Of a stretch of 64,000 nt of DNA, positions 9,254 to 18,160 are shown one piece after another. How positions within the stretch are numbered: the first letter of the stretch is position 1; every line of letters begins with the position of its first letter. Both the position numbers and the translations under genes were made by a program. This DNA is from Microbacterium sp. BR1 (GTDB taxonomy: Bacteria > Actinomycetota > Actinomycetes > Actinomycetales > Microbacteriaceae). Location: assembly GCF_002812725.1 (NCBI RefSeq), contig NZ_NMUN01000003.1, positions 62,001 through 126,000 of the forward strand, in the 5' to 3' direction. The notes under the pieces are model-generated. The model searched no databases, had not been told where the DNA came from, and worked only from the letters and a program-made list of their open reading frames with translations.

Positions 9254-10524
9254 ACGTCGTTTCCCGTCTTCATGTCGGCGAATGCGTCGGTGAGCTCCTG
9301 ATCGGCGATCAAGTGACCCATCCGGTCGCGCTTGGTCTCGAGGTACTGGTGGTTGTTGGGGCCCACACCGACCAACAGGGGCACCTGCTCGACGATGTCG
9401 AGGCCGAACTCGCGCAGTTGATCGACCTTGTCGGGGTTGTTCGTCATGAGTCGCACACGCTCGACGCCGAGGTCCGCGAGGATACCTGCGGCGGCCGCGT
9501 AGTCGCGTGCATCGGCGGGAAGCCCGAGCGCGAGGTTCGCGTCGACGGTGTCGAGGCCCGCCTCTTGCAGGCTGTAGGCGCGCAGCTTGTTGATCAGTCC
9601 GATGCCGCGTCCCTCGTGGCCGCGCATGTAGACGACGATCCCGCCCTGCGCGTCGATCTTGTCGAGCGCGGCGTTCAACTGGGGACCGCACTCGCACTTG
9701 AGCGATCCGAATGCCTCGCCCGTCAGACACTCGGAATGCACGCGCACGAGCGGCGCATCCGAGATCTCGCCCGAGACGACGGCGAGATGGTCGGTACCCG
9801 TGACGCGATCCTTGTAGGCCAAGAACCGGAATGTCCCGTGGCGCGTCGGGACGAGCGACTCGGCACGAAGACTCACGCGGCGGCGGTGCACCGACTGCGC
9901 GTCGACCTGACGGGGCTCGTGTTCTTCGAGGTACGCGATGAGCTGTTCGATCGTGATGACGGGCACGTCGTCGCGCTCGCCGAGCTCCATCAGCCCGGGC
10001 AAGCGCATCATGCTGCCGTCCTCGGCAACGATCTCGGCGATCGCGCCGACGGGGCGCAGCCCGGCGAGCCGCATGAGCTCGACCGCCGCCTCGGTGTGCC
10101 CGCCTCGCTCGCGCACGCCGCCGTCGACGGCGCGGAGGGGCAGCACGTGCCCGGGGCGGGTGACGCTGCTCGGCGTCGAGTCAGGGTTCGCCAACACATT
10201 GAGGGTGTGGGCGCGGTCCGCGGCGCTGATCCCCGTCGAAATGCGGTCGGCGGCGTCGACACTGACGGTGTACGCCGTGCCCCGGGCATCCTCGTTGTGC
10301 GCCACCATGGGGGGCAGATCCAGCGCGTCGGCGATTTCGGCGGGCATGGGCGCGCAGATGAAGCCGGACGACCAGCGGACCGTCCACGCCACCCACTCGG
10401 GTGTTGCGAGTTCGGCAGAGAGGACGACATCGCCCTCGTTCTCTCGGTTCTCGTCGTCGGCGACGATCACCGGGCGTCCGGCGCGGAGTGCGTCGAGGGC
10501 CGCGGAAATGGGGGAAAGGCTCAT
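9250..10524 (-). CDS. ribBA: Bifunctional 3,4-dihydroxy-2-butanone-4-phosphate synthase / GTP cyclohydrolase II
   Basis: 424 residues. The N-terminal half (RibB) makes the four-carbon riboflavin precursor from ribulose 5-phosphate: [12 protein letters not shown] (~23-34), [15 protein letters not shown] and the HTEAAVEL segment. The C-terminal half (RibA) opens GTP, with a zinc site of three cysteines in [18 protein letters not shown] and a catalytic segment [12 protein letters not shown]. It also carries the C-terminal TNNPDK. Both active sites look complete. It overlaps ribE (ATGA at 10521-10524) and ribH. Confidence 0.96.
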   Translation of the reverse strand: MSLSPISAALDALRAGRPVIVADDENRENEGDVVLSAELATPEWVAWTVRWSSGFICAPMPAEIADALDLPPMVAHNEDARGTAYTVSVDAADRISTGISAADRAHTLNVLANPDSTPSSVTRPGHVLPLRAVDGGVRERGGHTEAAVELMRLAGLRPVGAIAEIVAEDGSMMRLPGLMELGERDDVPVITIEQLIAYLEEHEPRQVDAQSVHRRRVSLRAESLVPTRHGTFRFLAYKDRVTGTDHLAVVSGEISDAPLVRVHSECLTGEAFGSLKCECGPQLNAALDKIDAQGGIVVYMRGHEGRGIGLINKLRAYSLQEAGLDTVDANLALGLPADARDYAAAAGILADLGVERVRLMTNNPDKVDQLREFGLDIVEQVPLLVGVGPNNHQYLETKRDRMGHLIADQELTDAFADMKTGNDV

Positions 10525-11156
10525 CGTGAGCCTCCTTCACTCGGGGGTGTTGCGGTGAATGCGAGCATGCGCTGCACATGGCGGGCGAGGATGTCTGTTT
10601 CGAGATTGACGGCGTCACCGGGGACGCGCTCGGCGAGCGTGGTCGCCTCGAGCGTCTCGGGGATCAGGGAGACCTCGAGCCATGGCTCGGGCGCGCTCGG
10701 GTCGCTCACGGCGCTGACCGTCAGAGAGACGCCGTCGATGGCGATCGACCCCTTGTCGACGACCAGGGGTGCGAGGTTCGCGGGGACGCCGACGCGGAGG
10801 ACCCGCCAGCGTTCGCCCGGTCGCACCTCGCGGATGACCCCCGTGCCATCGACGTGACCCTGAACGACGTGTCCGCCCAGGCGCGTGCCGACGGCCGTCG
10901 CGCGCTCGATGTTCACCGGGCGCCCGGGAGCGAGGTCCGCGAGCGTCGACATGTCGAGCGTCTGACGCATGACGTCCGCGGTGAACGACGCATCGTCGCT
11001 CTCGACGACGGTCAGGCAGACCCCGTTGACCGAGATCGAGTCGCCGTGCGAGGCATCCGATGTCGCCAGCGGCGCGCGGACGCTGAGTCGCACCCCGTCG
11101 CCCGAGGTTTCGATCGCCGTGACGGCGCCGATCTCTTCGATGATTCCGGTGAACAC
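10521..11156 (-). CDS. ribE: Riboflavin synthase, alpha chain
   Basis: 211 residues with the classic N terminus (V/M)FTGIIEEIGAV and two repeated lumazine-binding barrels (DSISVNGVCLTV, then a second SIAIDGVSLTVS). It dismutates two lumazines to riboflavin and the RibH substrate. The start is GTG at 11156, one base after the ribD stop (TGACGTG), which fits the MFTG start seen in the family. The 3' end overlaps ribBA by 4 bases. Confidence 0.94.
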   Translation of the reverse strand: MFTGIIEEIGAVTAIETSGDGVRLSVRAPLATSDASHGDSISVNGVCLTVVESDDASFTADVMRQTLDMSTLADLAPGRPVNIERATAVGTRLGGHVVQGHVDGTGVIREVRPGERWRVLRVGVPANLAPLVVDKGSIAIDGVSLTVSAVSDPSAPEPWLEVSLIPETLEATTLAERVPGDAVNLETDILARHVQRMLAFTATPPSEGGSR

Positions 11157-11157
11157 G

Positions 11158-12198
11158 TCAGTGGGTCCTTTCGTCGGGGCGGGTGGGTACGGGTTCGGCG
11201 ACGAGCAGCAGGTCATCGCCCAGTCGTTGCACGTCGGTGAGCGCGAGGCGGCGCGCTTGCGACATGGTCTCGACGCCGATGTCGCCGATCGCCGTCTTCG
11301 TGCCCCCGATCAGCACCGGGGCGACGTAGGCCAACACGCGATCGGTCAGGCCCTCACGGATGAAGGAGCTCGCGAGCGTGGGTCCGCCCTCGACGAATAC
11401 GCTCTGCACACCGCGTTCGCGCAGCTCGTCGAGTACGCCCCGTAGGTCGTGGGTGCGCGATTCGAGAACACCGCGTGGATGACTCCGCAGCGCCGCGTCC
11501 CGGGGCACCGGGCGCGTCCCGATCACGACGGGGAGGGGCTGGAACGGGGCGAGCTCGCCGTTCCCCAGGCGGGCGGTCAGGGCGGGGTCGTCGGCGAGCA
11601 CTGTTCCCGTGCCGACGACGATCGCGTCCGCCTCCGCGCGACGACGGTGTACATCGGCGCGCGCATCCGACCCGGTGATCCACCTGCTCGAGCCGTCATC
11701 TGCGGCCGCGCGACCGTCGAGACTCTGCGCCCACTTGACGGTGACGAACGGGCGGCCGAGTCGCACGACCGTGAGCCACGACTCGAGCATCTCGGTGACC
11801 TCGTCGGCGCGCACGCCCCCCTCGACGTCTATGCCGTGGGCGCGCAGGCGGTCCGCGCCTCCGGCGGACGGCTCGGCCGGATCGGTCACCGCGTAGACGA
11901 CGCGCGCCACCCCGGCTTCGATCAGGGCAACCGCGCACGGCCCGGTGCGACCCGTGTGGTTGCACGGCTCGAGAGTGACGACCATGGTCGCGCCCCGTGC
12001 CTCCGCGGGCGACAGGCGTGCGAGGGCCTCGATCTCGGCGTGCGGATTGCCCGCGCCCCGATGCCAACCCTCGGCGAGGACGTCGCCACTCGGGCTCAGG
12101 ACGACGGCACCGACCTGCGGGTTGATGCCCCGGGGACCGAGGAGCGCCAACTCGCGCGCGCGGCCCATGGCCTGCCACTCGGTATCGCTGTACGTCAT
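11158..12198 (-). CDS. ribD: Bifunctional diaminohydroxyphosphoribosylaminopyrimidine deaminase / uracil reductase
   Basis: 346 residues. The N-terminal cytidine-deaminase-like domain has the zinc site HAE (in NPHAEIEAL) and PCNHTGRTGPC. The C-terminal reductase domain has FVTVKWAQSLDGR, IVVGTGTVLADDP and VFVEGGPTLASSF. It catalyses the second and third steps of riboflavin synthesis. It is the first gene after the FMN riboswitch. GAAGGA precedes the ATG at 12198 by 6 bases, and this ribosome site falls in a hairpin described separately. Confidence 0.95.
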   Translation of the reverse strand: MTYSDTEWQAMGRARELALLGPRGINPQVGAVVLSPSGDVLAEGWHRGAGNPHAEIEALARLSPAEARGATMVVTLEPCNHTGRTGPCAVALIEAGVARVVYAVTDPAEPSAGGADRLRAHGIDVEGGVRADEVTEMLESWLTVVRLGRPFVTVKWAQSLDGRAAADDGSSRWITGSDARADVHRRRAEADAIVVGTGTVLADDPALTARLGNGELAPFQPLPVVIGTRPVPRDAALRSHPRGVLESRTHDLRGVLDELRERGVQSVFVEGGPTLASSFIREGLTDRVLAYVAPVLIGGTKTAIGDIGVETMSQARRLALTDVQRLGDDLLLVAEPVPTRPDERTH

Positions 12199-12268
12199 CC
12201 CGGATCCTTCGGTTCATCCGGGGTTGTCACAACAAGTTGCGTATCGGCGACCATCAAGATGGTCGCCG
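12199..12268 (-). promoter_or_regulatory. ribD: Expression-platform hairpins between FMN aptamer and ribD
   Basis: Two hairpins follow the aptamer. The first is a perfect 11-bp stem with a 2-base loop (12245-12255 with 12258-12268), without a clear U-tract after it. The second (12199-12205 with 12216-12222, CCCGGAT/ATCCGGG) has the GAAGG ribosome site of ribD in its loop and ends directly before the ATG. The layout suggests control of translation initiation rather than classical termination; this is inference. Confidence 0.6.
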
Positions 12269-12271
12269 CGT

Positions 12272-12414
12272 GCTGCCTCTCATCCGGACTCGCGTGGTTT
12301 CCCACGCATCACCGTCGGTTCCGGAATTCCACCGGATCAACCTCAGCGCCGAAGCGCCGCAGTTCGCGGACTATCACCGCCGGTTCGGATTCTCACCGAC
12401 CCCGGAGCACGTTA
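12272..12414 (-). ncRNA. FMN riboswitch aptamer (RFN element)
   Basis: On the minus strand the conserved pieces occur in order: GTGCTCCGGGGTCGGTGAGA, AACCGGCGGTGATAGTCCGC, GGTGGAATTCCGGAACCGAC, then GGTGATGCGTGG and AGTCCGGATGAGAG. These are the P1-P6 junction sequences of the RFN element, and the variable P3 helix is GCGGCGCTTCGGCGC. It lies directly before ribDEBAH, so FMN should repress the operon. Confidence 0.95.
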
Positions 12415-12423
12415 TCGTTCTCG

Positions 12424-12429
12424 ATCCTA
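12424..12429 (-). promoter_or_regulatory. Candidate -10 box of the rib operon
   Basis: TAGGAT on the minus strand lies about 10 bases before the first aptamer base. No good -35 is visible. The upstream Fpg-like gene is on the same strand and ends 48 bases earlier, so some read-through is also possible. Confidence 0.5.
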
Positions 12430-12476
12430 TCCAACGCCCAGACCGCCGGTGCATTCCCGGCCGAAACGGTGAGTCT

Positions 12477-13352
12477 CTACTTGAGAAGCCGCGACATCCG
12501 GCGGTCGGCCAGCACCTTGCCGCCGGTCTGGCAGGTCGCGCAGTATTCGAGCGAGTTGTCGGCGAAGAAGACGCTTCTCACGGTGTCCCCGCAGACGGGG
12601 CAGGCCTCACCCCGTCGCCCGTGCACGCGCATCCCGCGGCGCTTCGCATCCTTCAGATCGGCGGGCGGCTTGCCGGAGGCGGTGGACACGGCATCCTCGA
12701 GCGTCGCGCGCATCGCGTCGTACAGGCCCCGCACGTCGGCCGGGGTCAGCGAAGCAGCCAGGGCGTAGGGAGACATGCGTGCGACGTGGAGAACCTCGTC
12801 CGAATAGGCGTTGCCGATGCCCGCGATGATCGACTGGTCGCGCAGCACCCCCTTGATCTGAGTCCGTCGTCCCGCGAGCAGACCCGTGAGCGTCTCGGCC
12901 GTGAACGCGGGGTCGAGGGGGTCGGGTCCCAGCCGTGCGATGCCCGGAACGTCGGCCGGATCGCGCACGACGTACACGGCGAGCGACTTCTTCGTGCCGG
13001 CCTCGGTCAGATCGAATCCCGAGCCATCGCTCAGCGAGACCCGGACCGCGATGGGTGATCGCCCGGGCTTGACGAGGGTCGTCGGCACGGCGTCATACCA
13101 GCGCAGCCACCCCGCCTTGGCCAGGTGGAAGACCAGATGCAGTGGTTCGTCGGCGGGCCCGCGGCATCCGATGTCCACGAACTTGCCGGCGCGGTCGACC
13201 GAGACGACGGATGCCTCGTGCAGGGCGTGCACGGGCGGGTCGAAGGTCTTCAGAGCCGCGATCTGGGCCACCGATATGCGCGTCACGTTCAGCCCGACGA
13301 TCCGTCCGCGCAGAAAATCGACGAGTCCCTGCACCTCGGGCATCTCCGGCAT
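12477..13352 (-). CDS. Fpg/Nei family DNA glycosylase
   Basis: 291 residues. It starts MPEMPEVQ, so after removal of Met the catalytic Pro and Glu are in place for excision of oxidised bases and beta/delta-elimination. A conserved lysine is in DRAGKFVDI (~52-60). The helix-two-turn-helix is QSIIAGIGNAYSDEVL. The C-terminal zinc finger CPVC...CATC (~252-275) is intact. The ATG at 13352 is chosen because only it gives the MPE start; the upstream open frame is low-complexity. It may recognise oxidised pyrimidines or FapyG; sequence alone does not decide between Fpg and Nei. Confidence 0.9.
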   Translation of the reverse strand: MPEMPEVQGLVDFLRGRIVGLNVTRISVAQIAALKTFDPPVHALHEASVVSVDRAGKFVDIGCRGPADEPLHLVFHLAKAGWLRWYDAVPTTLVKPGRSPIAVRVSLSDGSGFDLTEAGTKKSLAVYVVRDPADVPGIARLGPDPLDPAFTAETLTGLLAGRRTQIKGVLRDQSIIAGIGNAYSDEVLHVARMSPYALAASLTPADVRGLYDAMRATLEDAVSTASGKPPADLKDAKRRGMRVHGRRGEACPVCGDTVRSVFFADNSLEYCATCQTGGKVLADRRMSRLLK

Positions 13353-13405
13353 GGCGCCAATCCTGCCACGGGGCGCGGACGCCGGGCAGGTCCGATCGCG
13401 CGGGA

Positions 13406-13966
13406 TCAGTCCAGCATGGGCCAGGGCTGAGGCGTGCGCTCGTCCGCGGGGAGCAGGCCCGCGATCCACCCGTCGTGCCGACCGCGCGGATCCGACAGAC
13501 CCTGCCGCAGCAGACCCTCGTACCGGAAGCCGAGCGCGCGGGCGGCGCGGGCCGAGGGGACGTTGCCCGCTATGGCGCGCCACTGGATGCGCGCGAGCGA
13601 GAGCGGTTCGGTGAACGCGAAGTCGATCACGCGTGCGGCCGCCTCGGTCAGGTAGCCGTGGCCGCGAGCCGACTCCGCCATCCAGAATCCGATCTCGGCG
13701 TCACCGCCGACGGTGACGCCGTGGAGGCCGATGCCGCCCACCCATGCGCCGTCGACGCGGACCGCCCACGTCAGATCGGTGCCCGCTTCCCACCGCCGGG
13801 CGCTGAGCTCGACGAACTCTTCTGCGTCCGAGCGCGAGTACGGCGAGGGCAGCGTCGTCCAGCGGGGGACCGCGGGGTCCTGCGCCGCCTCGGTGATCGC
13901 GTCGATGTCGGACGCGACCGGAATGGACAGCTCGAGCCGTTCGGTGTGCAGGATGACGGGTTCCAC
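13406..13966 (-). CDS. GNAT family N-acetyltransferase (RimJ/RimL-like)
   Basis: 186 residues. It begins with ILHTERLELSIP, the RimJ/RimL opening. The central acetyl-CoA region is AEIGFWMAESARGHGYLTEA (~89-108), and RIQWRAIAGNVPSARAARALGF includes the typical Asn for the C-terminal part of the fold. It transfers acetyl from acetyl-CoA to an amine or protein N terminus; the target is unknown. The GTG at 13966 is preceded by TAGGGT with a 6-base gap, so it is probably leaderless. Confidence 0.85.
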   Translation of the reverse strand: MEPVILHTERLELSIPVASDIDAITEAAQDPAVPRWTTLPSPYSRSDAEEFVELSARRWEAGTDLTWAVRVDGAWVGGIGLHGVTVGGDAEIGFWMAESARGHGYLTEAAARVIDFAFTEPLSLARIQWRAIAGNVPSARAARALGFRYEGLLRQGLSDPRGRHDGWIAGLLPADERTPQPWPMLD

Positions 13967-14120
13967 CCCGCGACCCTATCTCGCGCCTGCCCTCTCCTCG
14001 ATTTCGGGCCCCGCTCTCGCCTCGGCCCGGCTCGCCGTTCGCGATTCAGTCCCGGCGGGGTGGGCTCTCGGGCCCGGACTGCACGTCCGACCCGTGCGCT
14101 CGGGCCCCCAGCTCAAGAGC

Positions 14121-15125
14121 TCAGCGGCGGCGCAGCAACCCGACCCGTTCGTAGACGGTGTCGAGCGTCGAGTTCGCGACGGATTCGGCCCGGTCGGCGT
14201 TGGCGGCGAGCACCCGGTCGAGCTCCGCGGGATCATCGAGGAGCTCGAGCGCACGCGCCCGGACCGGCTCGAACTCCGACACGACGACGTCGGCGAGGCC
14301 CTTCTTGAAGTCGCCGTAGCCGCGCCCCGCATACTCGTCCTCGATCGACGGAATCTGGCGTCCCGTCAGAGCCGCATAGATCACGAGCAGGTTCGACACT
14401 CCGGGCTTGTTCTCGCGGTCGTACCGCACCGCACCCTCGCTGTCGGTCACGGCTCGCATGACCTTCTTGGCGGTAGCGGCCGGGTCGTCGAGCAACCAGA
14501 GCACGCCCGCGTCCGACTCCGCGGACTTCGACATCTTGGCGAGGGGGTTCTGCAGGTCGTAGATACGCGCCGATTCCTGCTGGATCATCGGCCTCGGCAC
14601 ACGGAAGGTCTCGCCGTACCGCGCGTTGAACCGCTCCGCGAGGTCGCGGGTCAGTTCGATGTGCTGCTTCTGGTCGTCGCCGACCGGCACGACGGCGGTC
14701 TGGTACAGCAGGATGTCGGCAGCCATCAGCACCGGATAGGTGAAGAGGCCGACGGATGTCGCATCCTGCCCGTAGCGGCTGGACTTGTCCTTGAACTGCG
14801 TCATCCGCCCGGCCTCGCCGAAACCGGTCAGCGTTCCGAGGATCCACGCCAGCTCGGCATGCGCGGGCACGTGCGACTGCACGTACAGCGTCGATTTGGA
14901 TGGCTCGATCCCGGCGGCGATGTACTGCGCGGCCGTGCGGCGGGTCTTCTCGCGCAGCTCGGCCGGGTCGTTGGGCTGCGTGAGGGCGTGCAGGTCGACG
15001 ACCGAGAAGAACGCATCGTACGACTCCTGCAGATCGCGCCACTGCAGCAAAGCACCGATGTAGTTACCGATCTGGAGGGAATCCGCCGAGGGCTGCATTC
15101 CGGAGTACAGGCGCGCTTTGGTCAC
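14121..15125 (-). CDS. trpS: Tryptophanyl-tRNA synthetase
   Basis: 334 residues, the usual bacterial TrpRS length. The class I HIGH-type motif appears as SLQIGNYIGAL near the N terminus (after GMQPSAD), the KMSKS loop as AKMSKSAESD (~196-205), and PVGDDQKQHIELTRDLAERF holds the tryptophan pocket region. It charges tRNA-Trp for translation. It lies 43 bases downstream of the exonuclease III pseudogene on the same strand. The last codons (LLRRR) complete the enzyme, so no truncation is evident. Confidence 0.96.
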   Translation of the reverse strand: MTKARLYSGMQPSADSLQIGNYIGALLQWRDLQESYDAFFSVVDLHALTQPNDPAELREKTRRTAAQYIAAGIEPSKSTLYVQSHVPAHAELAWILGTLTGFGEAGRMTQFKDKSSRYGQDATSVGLFTYPVLMAADILLYQTAVVPVGDDQKQHIELTRDLAERFNARYGETFRVPRPMIQQESARIYDLQNPLAKMSKSAESDAGVLWLLDDPAATAKKVMRAVTDSEGAVRYDRENKPGVSNLLVIYAALTGRQIPSIEDEYAGRGYGDFKKGLADVVVSEFEPVRARALELLDDPAELDRVLAANADRAESVANSTLDTVYERVGLLRRR

Positions 15126-15168
15126 CCATCGATTCTAGGTCGGGGGATGCTTCGGCTCGCGCGCGGTG

Positions 15169-16016
15169 CTACCGGCCGAGTGTGTAGTCGACGATGACCG
15201 GGGCGTGATCGCTCCAGCGCTCGGCGTACGCCGCGGCACGGGCGACCCGATAGTCGGTCACCCGGTCGGCGAGCGCCGGGGCCGCGAGCTGATAGTCGAT
15301 GCGCCAGCCGGTGTCGTTGTCGAAGGCCTGACCCCGGTTCGACCACCACGTGTAGGGCCCGTCGACCTCGCCATGGAAACGGCGGCCGACGTCCACCCAC
15401 CCGAGCCCCATTCCCACCGATCCGTCCACGCCCGTCACCGGCTCGCCCGCGGGCCCGAGGAAGCGGTCGAAGTACGCGCGTTCGCGGGGCAGGAACCCGG
15501 CCTTCTTGACGTTGCCCTTCCAGTTCTTGATGTCGAGCTGGCGATGGCCGACGTTCAGGTCGCCCATGATCACGGACAGCGAACCATCGGCGGCGAGCTC
15601 GGGCATCCGGCGCTCCATCGCATTCAGGAATCCGTACTTCGCATCCTGTCGGGGCGTGCCATCCTCGCCGGAGTGCACGTAGGCGCTCACGACGGTCAGC
15701 TGCTCGCCGTCGATGTCGAGGTCGGCCTCGATCCACCGGCCGCGCGAATCGACCGTCTCGTCGCCGAGCTCGATGCGCGAATCGGCGATCGGCAGCCGGG
15801 TTGCGATGGCGACGCCCGAGCGGCCCTTGGTCAGGGACTCGTCGTGCACGAGGTTCCAACCGGGTAGCGCGGACTCGACGTGAGTGCGCTCGGCGCGCAC
15901 CTCTTGCAGCGCGAGGATGTCGACATCGGCACGGTCGAGCCATCAGGCATGCCGTTGCGCACCGCCGCTCGGATGCCGTTGACGTTGACAGAGGCGATGC
16001 GGATGGATCGAGGCAC
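15169..16016 (-). pseudogene. xth: Exodeoxyribonuclease III with a one-base frameshift
   Basis: The gene starts at GTG 16016 (TACAGT 7 bases upstream) and reads RIASVNVNGIRAAVRNGMPD. It then loses frame at about 15941-15943. One added T (GATTGG instead of GATGG) restores WLDRADVDILALQEVRAERT and the rest, through IMGDLNVGHR, DYQLAAPALADR and the C-terminal WSDHAPVIVDY. The family needs Asn (VNVNG) and Glu (LQE) from the first part for metal binding, so the 243-residue remainder (GTG at 15900) would lack both. Either this is a real inactivating deletion or a sequencing error in a short run. Confidence 0.85.
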
Positions 16017-16095
16017 GCGCTCTACTGTAGCCACGGCCTCGGACATGCTTCGGACACCGCGGGACCGGCAAGGGCGGTCGGTGAGGCCGCGCGGG

Positions 16096-17325
16096 TCAGT
16101 CGAGCAGGAAGCCGCGCGGCTTGGGCTCCGGTGGGGGAGAGGCGCGCACCCGGGCCAGCTCGTCCTCGGCGCGTCGCACGTCGCGACCCGCACGCCATGC
16201 GCCATACCAGGGTGCCCCGTCGCGGGCGATGCGTGCGTCGCGCAGACGAACCTCGGTCGCCACGAGCAGTGCCCGGTATTCGTCGCGCAGTACCTCTTCT
16301 TCCGTGCGCTCGGTGAGGGCGAGGTTGCGGTCGGCCGCGCCCACCGCGATCCACGCCCCGGCGACCAGGATGACGACGCCGATCAGACGGAACCACAGCA
16401 AGAACCCGATCAGCACGGCGAAGGTCGCCAGCAGGGGGTTCGAAGGCGTGTAGATCAAGAGCACGCCCGCACCGACCTGGAGCACCGTGATGGCTGCGCC
16501 GCCGAGCAGCGCGCCCGGCCAGATCCGGTGCCAGGCGAGCGCCGCGCCCGTCAGGAACCGGAACAGGGCGGCCATCGCCGCGCCGTTGATCGCGAACGAG
16601 ACGATGAGCGACACGGTTCGCGCGGTCACGTTCGACAGCACGCTCAGGTCACCGATCCCGAACCCGGTGAACAGCAGCGTCAGCGCCCAGGTGGCGATGC
16701 TGCTGACAGCGAAGCCGACGAGCAGCGCGACGGCGAGAATCGCGGCGGCGAGAAAATCGCGCGCCTTCAACAGGACGTAGGAGCGGCTGTCGAAGGGCAG
16801 GCCGAAGATGTCGCGGACCGCACGCCGGGCGTAGGTGATGAATCCGATCGCGGTCCAGACGACGACCACCAGCGCGACCGCACCGGTGATGCCGAGGGTT
16901 GTCGCCGTGTACGTCGTCACGGACTCGACCTGTTCGGGGGTGACCAGACCGTTCTCACTGATCAGGTTGGGAATGTACTCGTTGATGATGTCGATCATCC
17001 GGTTGATGGCCGCGGGGCTCGCACCGATCCACAGGCCGACGATCGCGAAGGCGAGATAGATCACGCCGAAGATCGCGAAGAGCGACTGGTAGCTCACCCC
17101 CGCGGCGAGCAGGAACCCGTTGTGGCGCAGGAAGTGCCGCCAGACACGAATCGGAAACCACGAGAGCGTCTGCCGCGTCAGCTGGGTCGCGCGCTGGACG
17201 GGCTCCTCGAGGCGGCGACGCAGGGCCTCTTGCGCCGACTCCCAGCGCCCGCCGGGGTCATCCGCTCCGCCGACGGAGTCACCGGATTCCGGTTCCTGAT
17301 CGTCGGTCGGGCGGCGCGTACTCAC
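16096..17325 (-). CDS. YihY/UPF0761 family inner-membrane protein
   Basis: 409 residues. The ~50-residue acidic and polar N terminus is followed by SWFPIRVWRHFLRHNGFLLAAGVSYQSLFAIFG, the family's opening helix with the YQSLFA segment. About six membrane helices follow and the C terminus is charged (ARDGAPWYGAWRAGRDVRRAEDE). The family was once called RNase BN, but that nuclease activity was assigned in error. Its function is unknown, with suggestions of transport. The GTG start at 17325 lies 6 bases after TAGCCT, so it is probably leaderless. No partner gene is evident. Confidence 0.85.
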   Translation of the reverse strand: MSTRRPTDDQEPESGDSVGGADDPGGRWESAQEALRRRLEEPVQRATQLTRQTLSWFPIRVWRHFLRHNGFLLAAGVSYQSLFAIFGVIYLAFAIVGLWIGASPAAINRMIDIINEYIPNLISENGLVTPEQVESVTTYTATTLGITGAVALVVVVWTAIGFITYARRAVRDIFGLPFDSRSYVLLKARDFLAAAILAVALLVGFAVSSIATWALTLLFTGFGIGDLSVLSNVTARTVSLIVSFAINGAAMAALFRFLTGAALAWHRIWPGALLGGAAITVLQVGAGVLLIYTPSNPLLATFAVLIGFLLWFRLIGVVILVAGAWIAVGAADRNLALTERTEEEVLRDEYRALLVATEVRLRDARIARDGAPWYGAWRAGRDVRRAEDELARVRASPPPEPKPRGFLLD

Positions 17326-17380
17326 GACTCCAGGCTAGCGAGCCCGGCCGTTCCCGCGTCGGCCGGACCCGTCGAACGGG

Positions 17381-18160
17381 CTACTTGCCGCGGAGGATGG
17401 CCTGCTTGACCTCGGCGATCGCCTGGGTCACCTGGATGCCTCGGGGGCACGCATCCGTGCAGTTGAAGGTCGTGCGGCAACGCCACACGCCCTCTTTGTC
17501 GTTCAGGATGTCGAGGCGCACGTCGCCCGCGTCGTCGCGCGAGTCGAAGATGAAGCGGTGCGCGTTGACGATCGCGGCGGGACCGAAGTACTGACCGTCG
17601 GTCCAGAACACGGGGCACGACGAGGTGCATGCGGCGCAGAGGATGCACTTGGTCGTGTCGTCGAAGATCTCGCGGTTCACGATCGACTGCACGCGCTCCT
17701 TGCCCGGCTCGGGCGTCGAGTTCGCGATCAGGAACGGTTTGACCTCGCGGTACGAGGCGAAGAACGGCTCCATATCGACGATCAGGTCCTTCTCGAGCGG
17801 CAGGCCCTTGATCGCCTCGACGTAGATCGGCTGCGAGATGTCGAGATCCTTGATCAGGGTCTTGCACGCGAGCCGGTTGCGTCCGTTGATGCGCATCGCG
17901 TCGGATCCGCAGATCCCGTGGGCGCACGAGCGGCGGAAGGACAGCGACCCGTCGACCTCCCACTTGATCTTGTGCAGGGCGTCGAGCACGCGGTCGGTCG
18001 AGTAGAGCTCGACGTCGTAGTCGACCCAGCGCGGTTCGTCGTCCACTTCGGGATCGAAGCGGCGGACGATGAACGTCACCAGGAAGGACTGGATGCCCGT
18101 GTCGTTGACGACCTCGGTCTCGGCAGGAGTTTCGGTCGTTTCGACGAGGGTGGCGGACAT
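17381..18160 (-). CDS. sdhB: Succinate dehydrogenase iron-sulfur subunit
   Basis: 259 residues. Three cluster sites are intact: [2Fe-2S] SCAHGICGSDAM with the following RLAC; [4Fe-4S] CILCAACTSSCPV; and [3Fe-4S] CRTTFNCTDACPRGI. It passes electrons from SdhA FAD to the membrane quinone site. The ATG shares one base with the sdhA stop (TGATG), so translation is coupled. It is last in the sdhCDAB operon. The ~20-residue N-terminal extension rich in Thr/Glu is typical of actinobacterial versions. Confidence 0.96.
   Translation of the reverse strand: MSATLVETTETPAETEVVNDTGIQSFLVTFIVRRFDPEVDDEPRWVDYDVELYSTDRVLDALHKIKWEVDGSLSFRRSCAHGICGSDAMRINGRNRLACKTLIKDLDISQPIYVEAIKGLPLEKDLIVDMEPFFASYREVKPFLIANSTPEPGKERVQSIVNREIFDDTTKCILCAACTSSCPVFWTDGQYFGPAAIVNAHRFIFDSRDDAGDVRLDILNDKEGVWRCRTTFNCTDACPRGIQVTQAIAEVKQAILRGK

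Noticed and set aside
15831..16016. Programmed ribosomal frameshift in exonuclease III
   Set aside because: No slippery heptamer or downstream structure is visible at 15942, and Xth is not known to use recoding. A deletion or base-call error is simpler.
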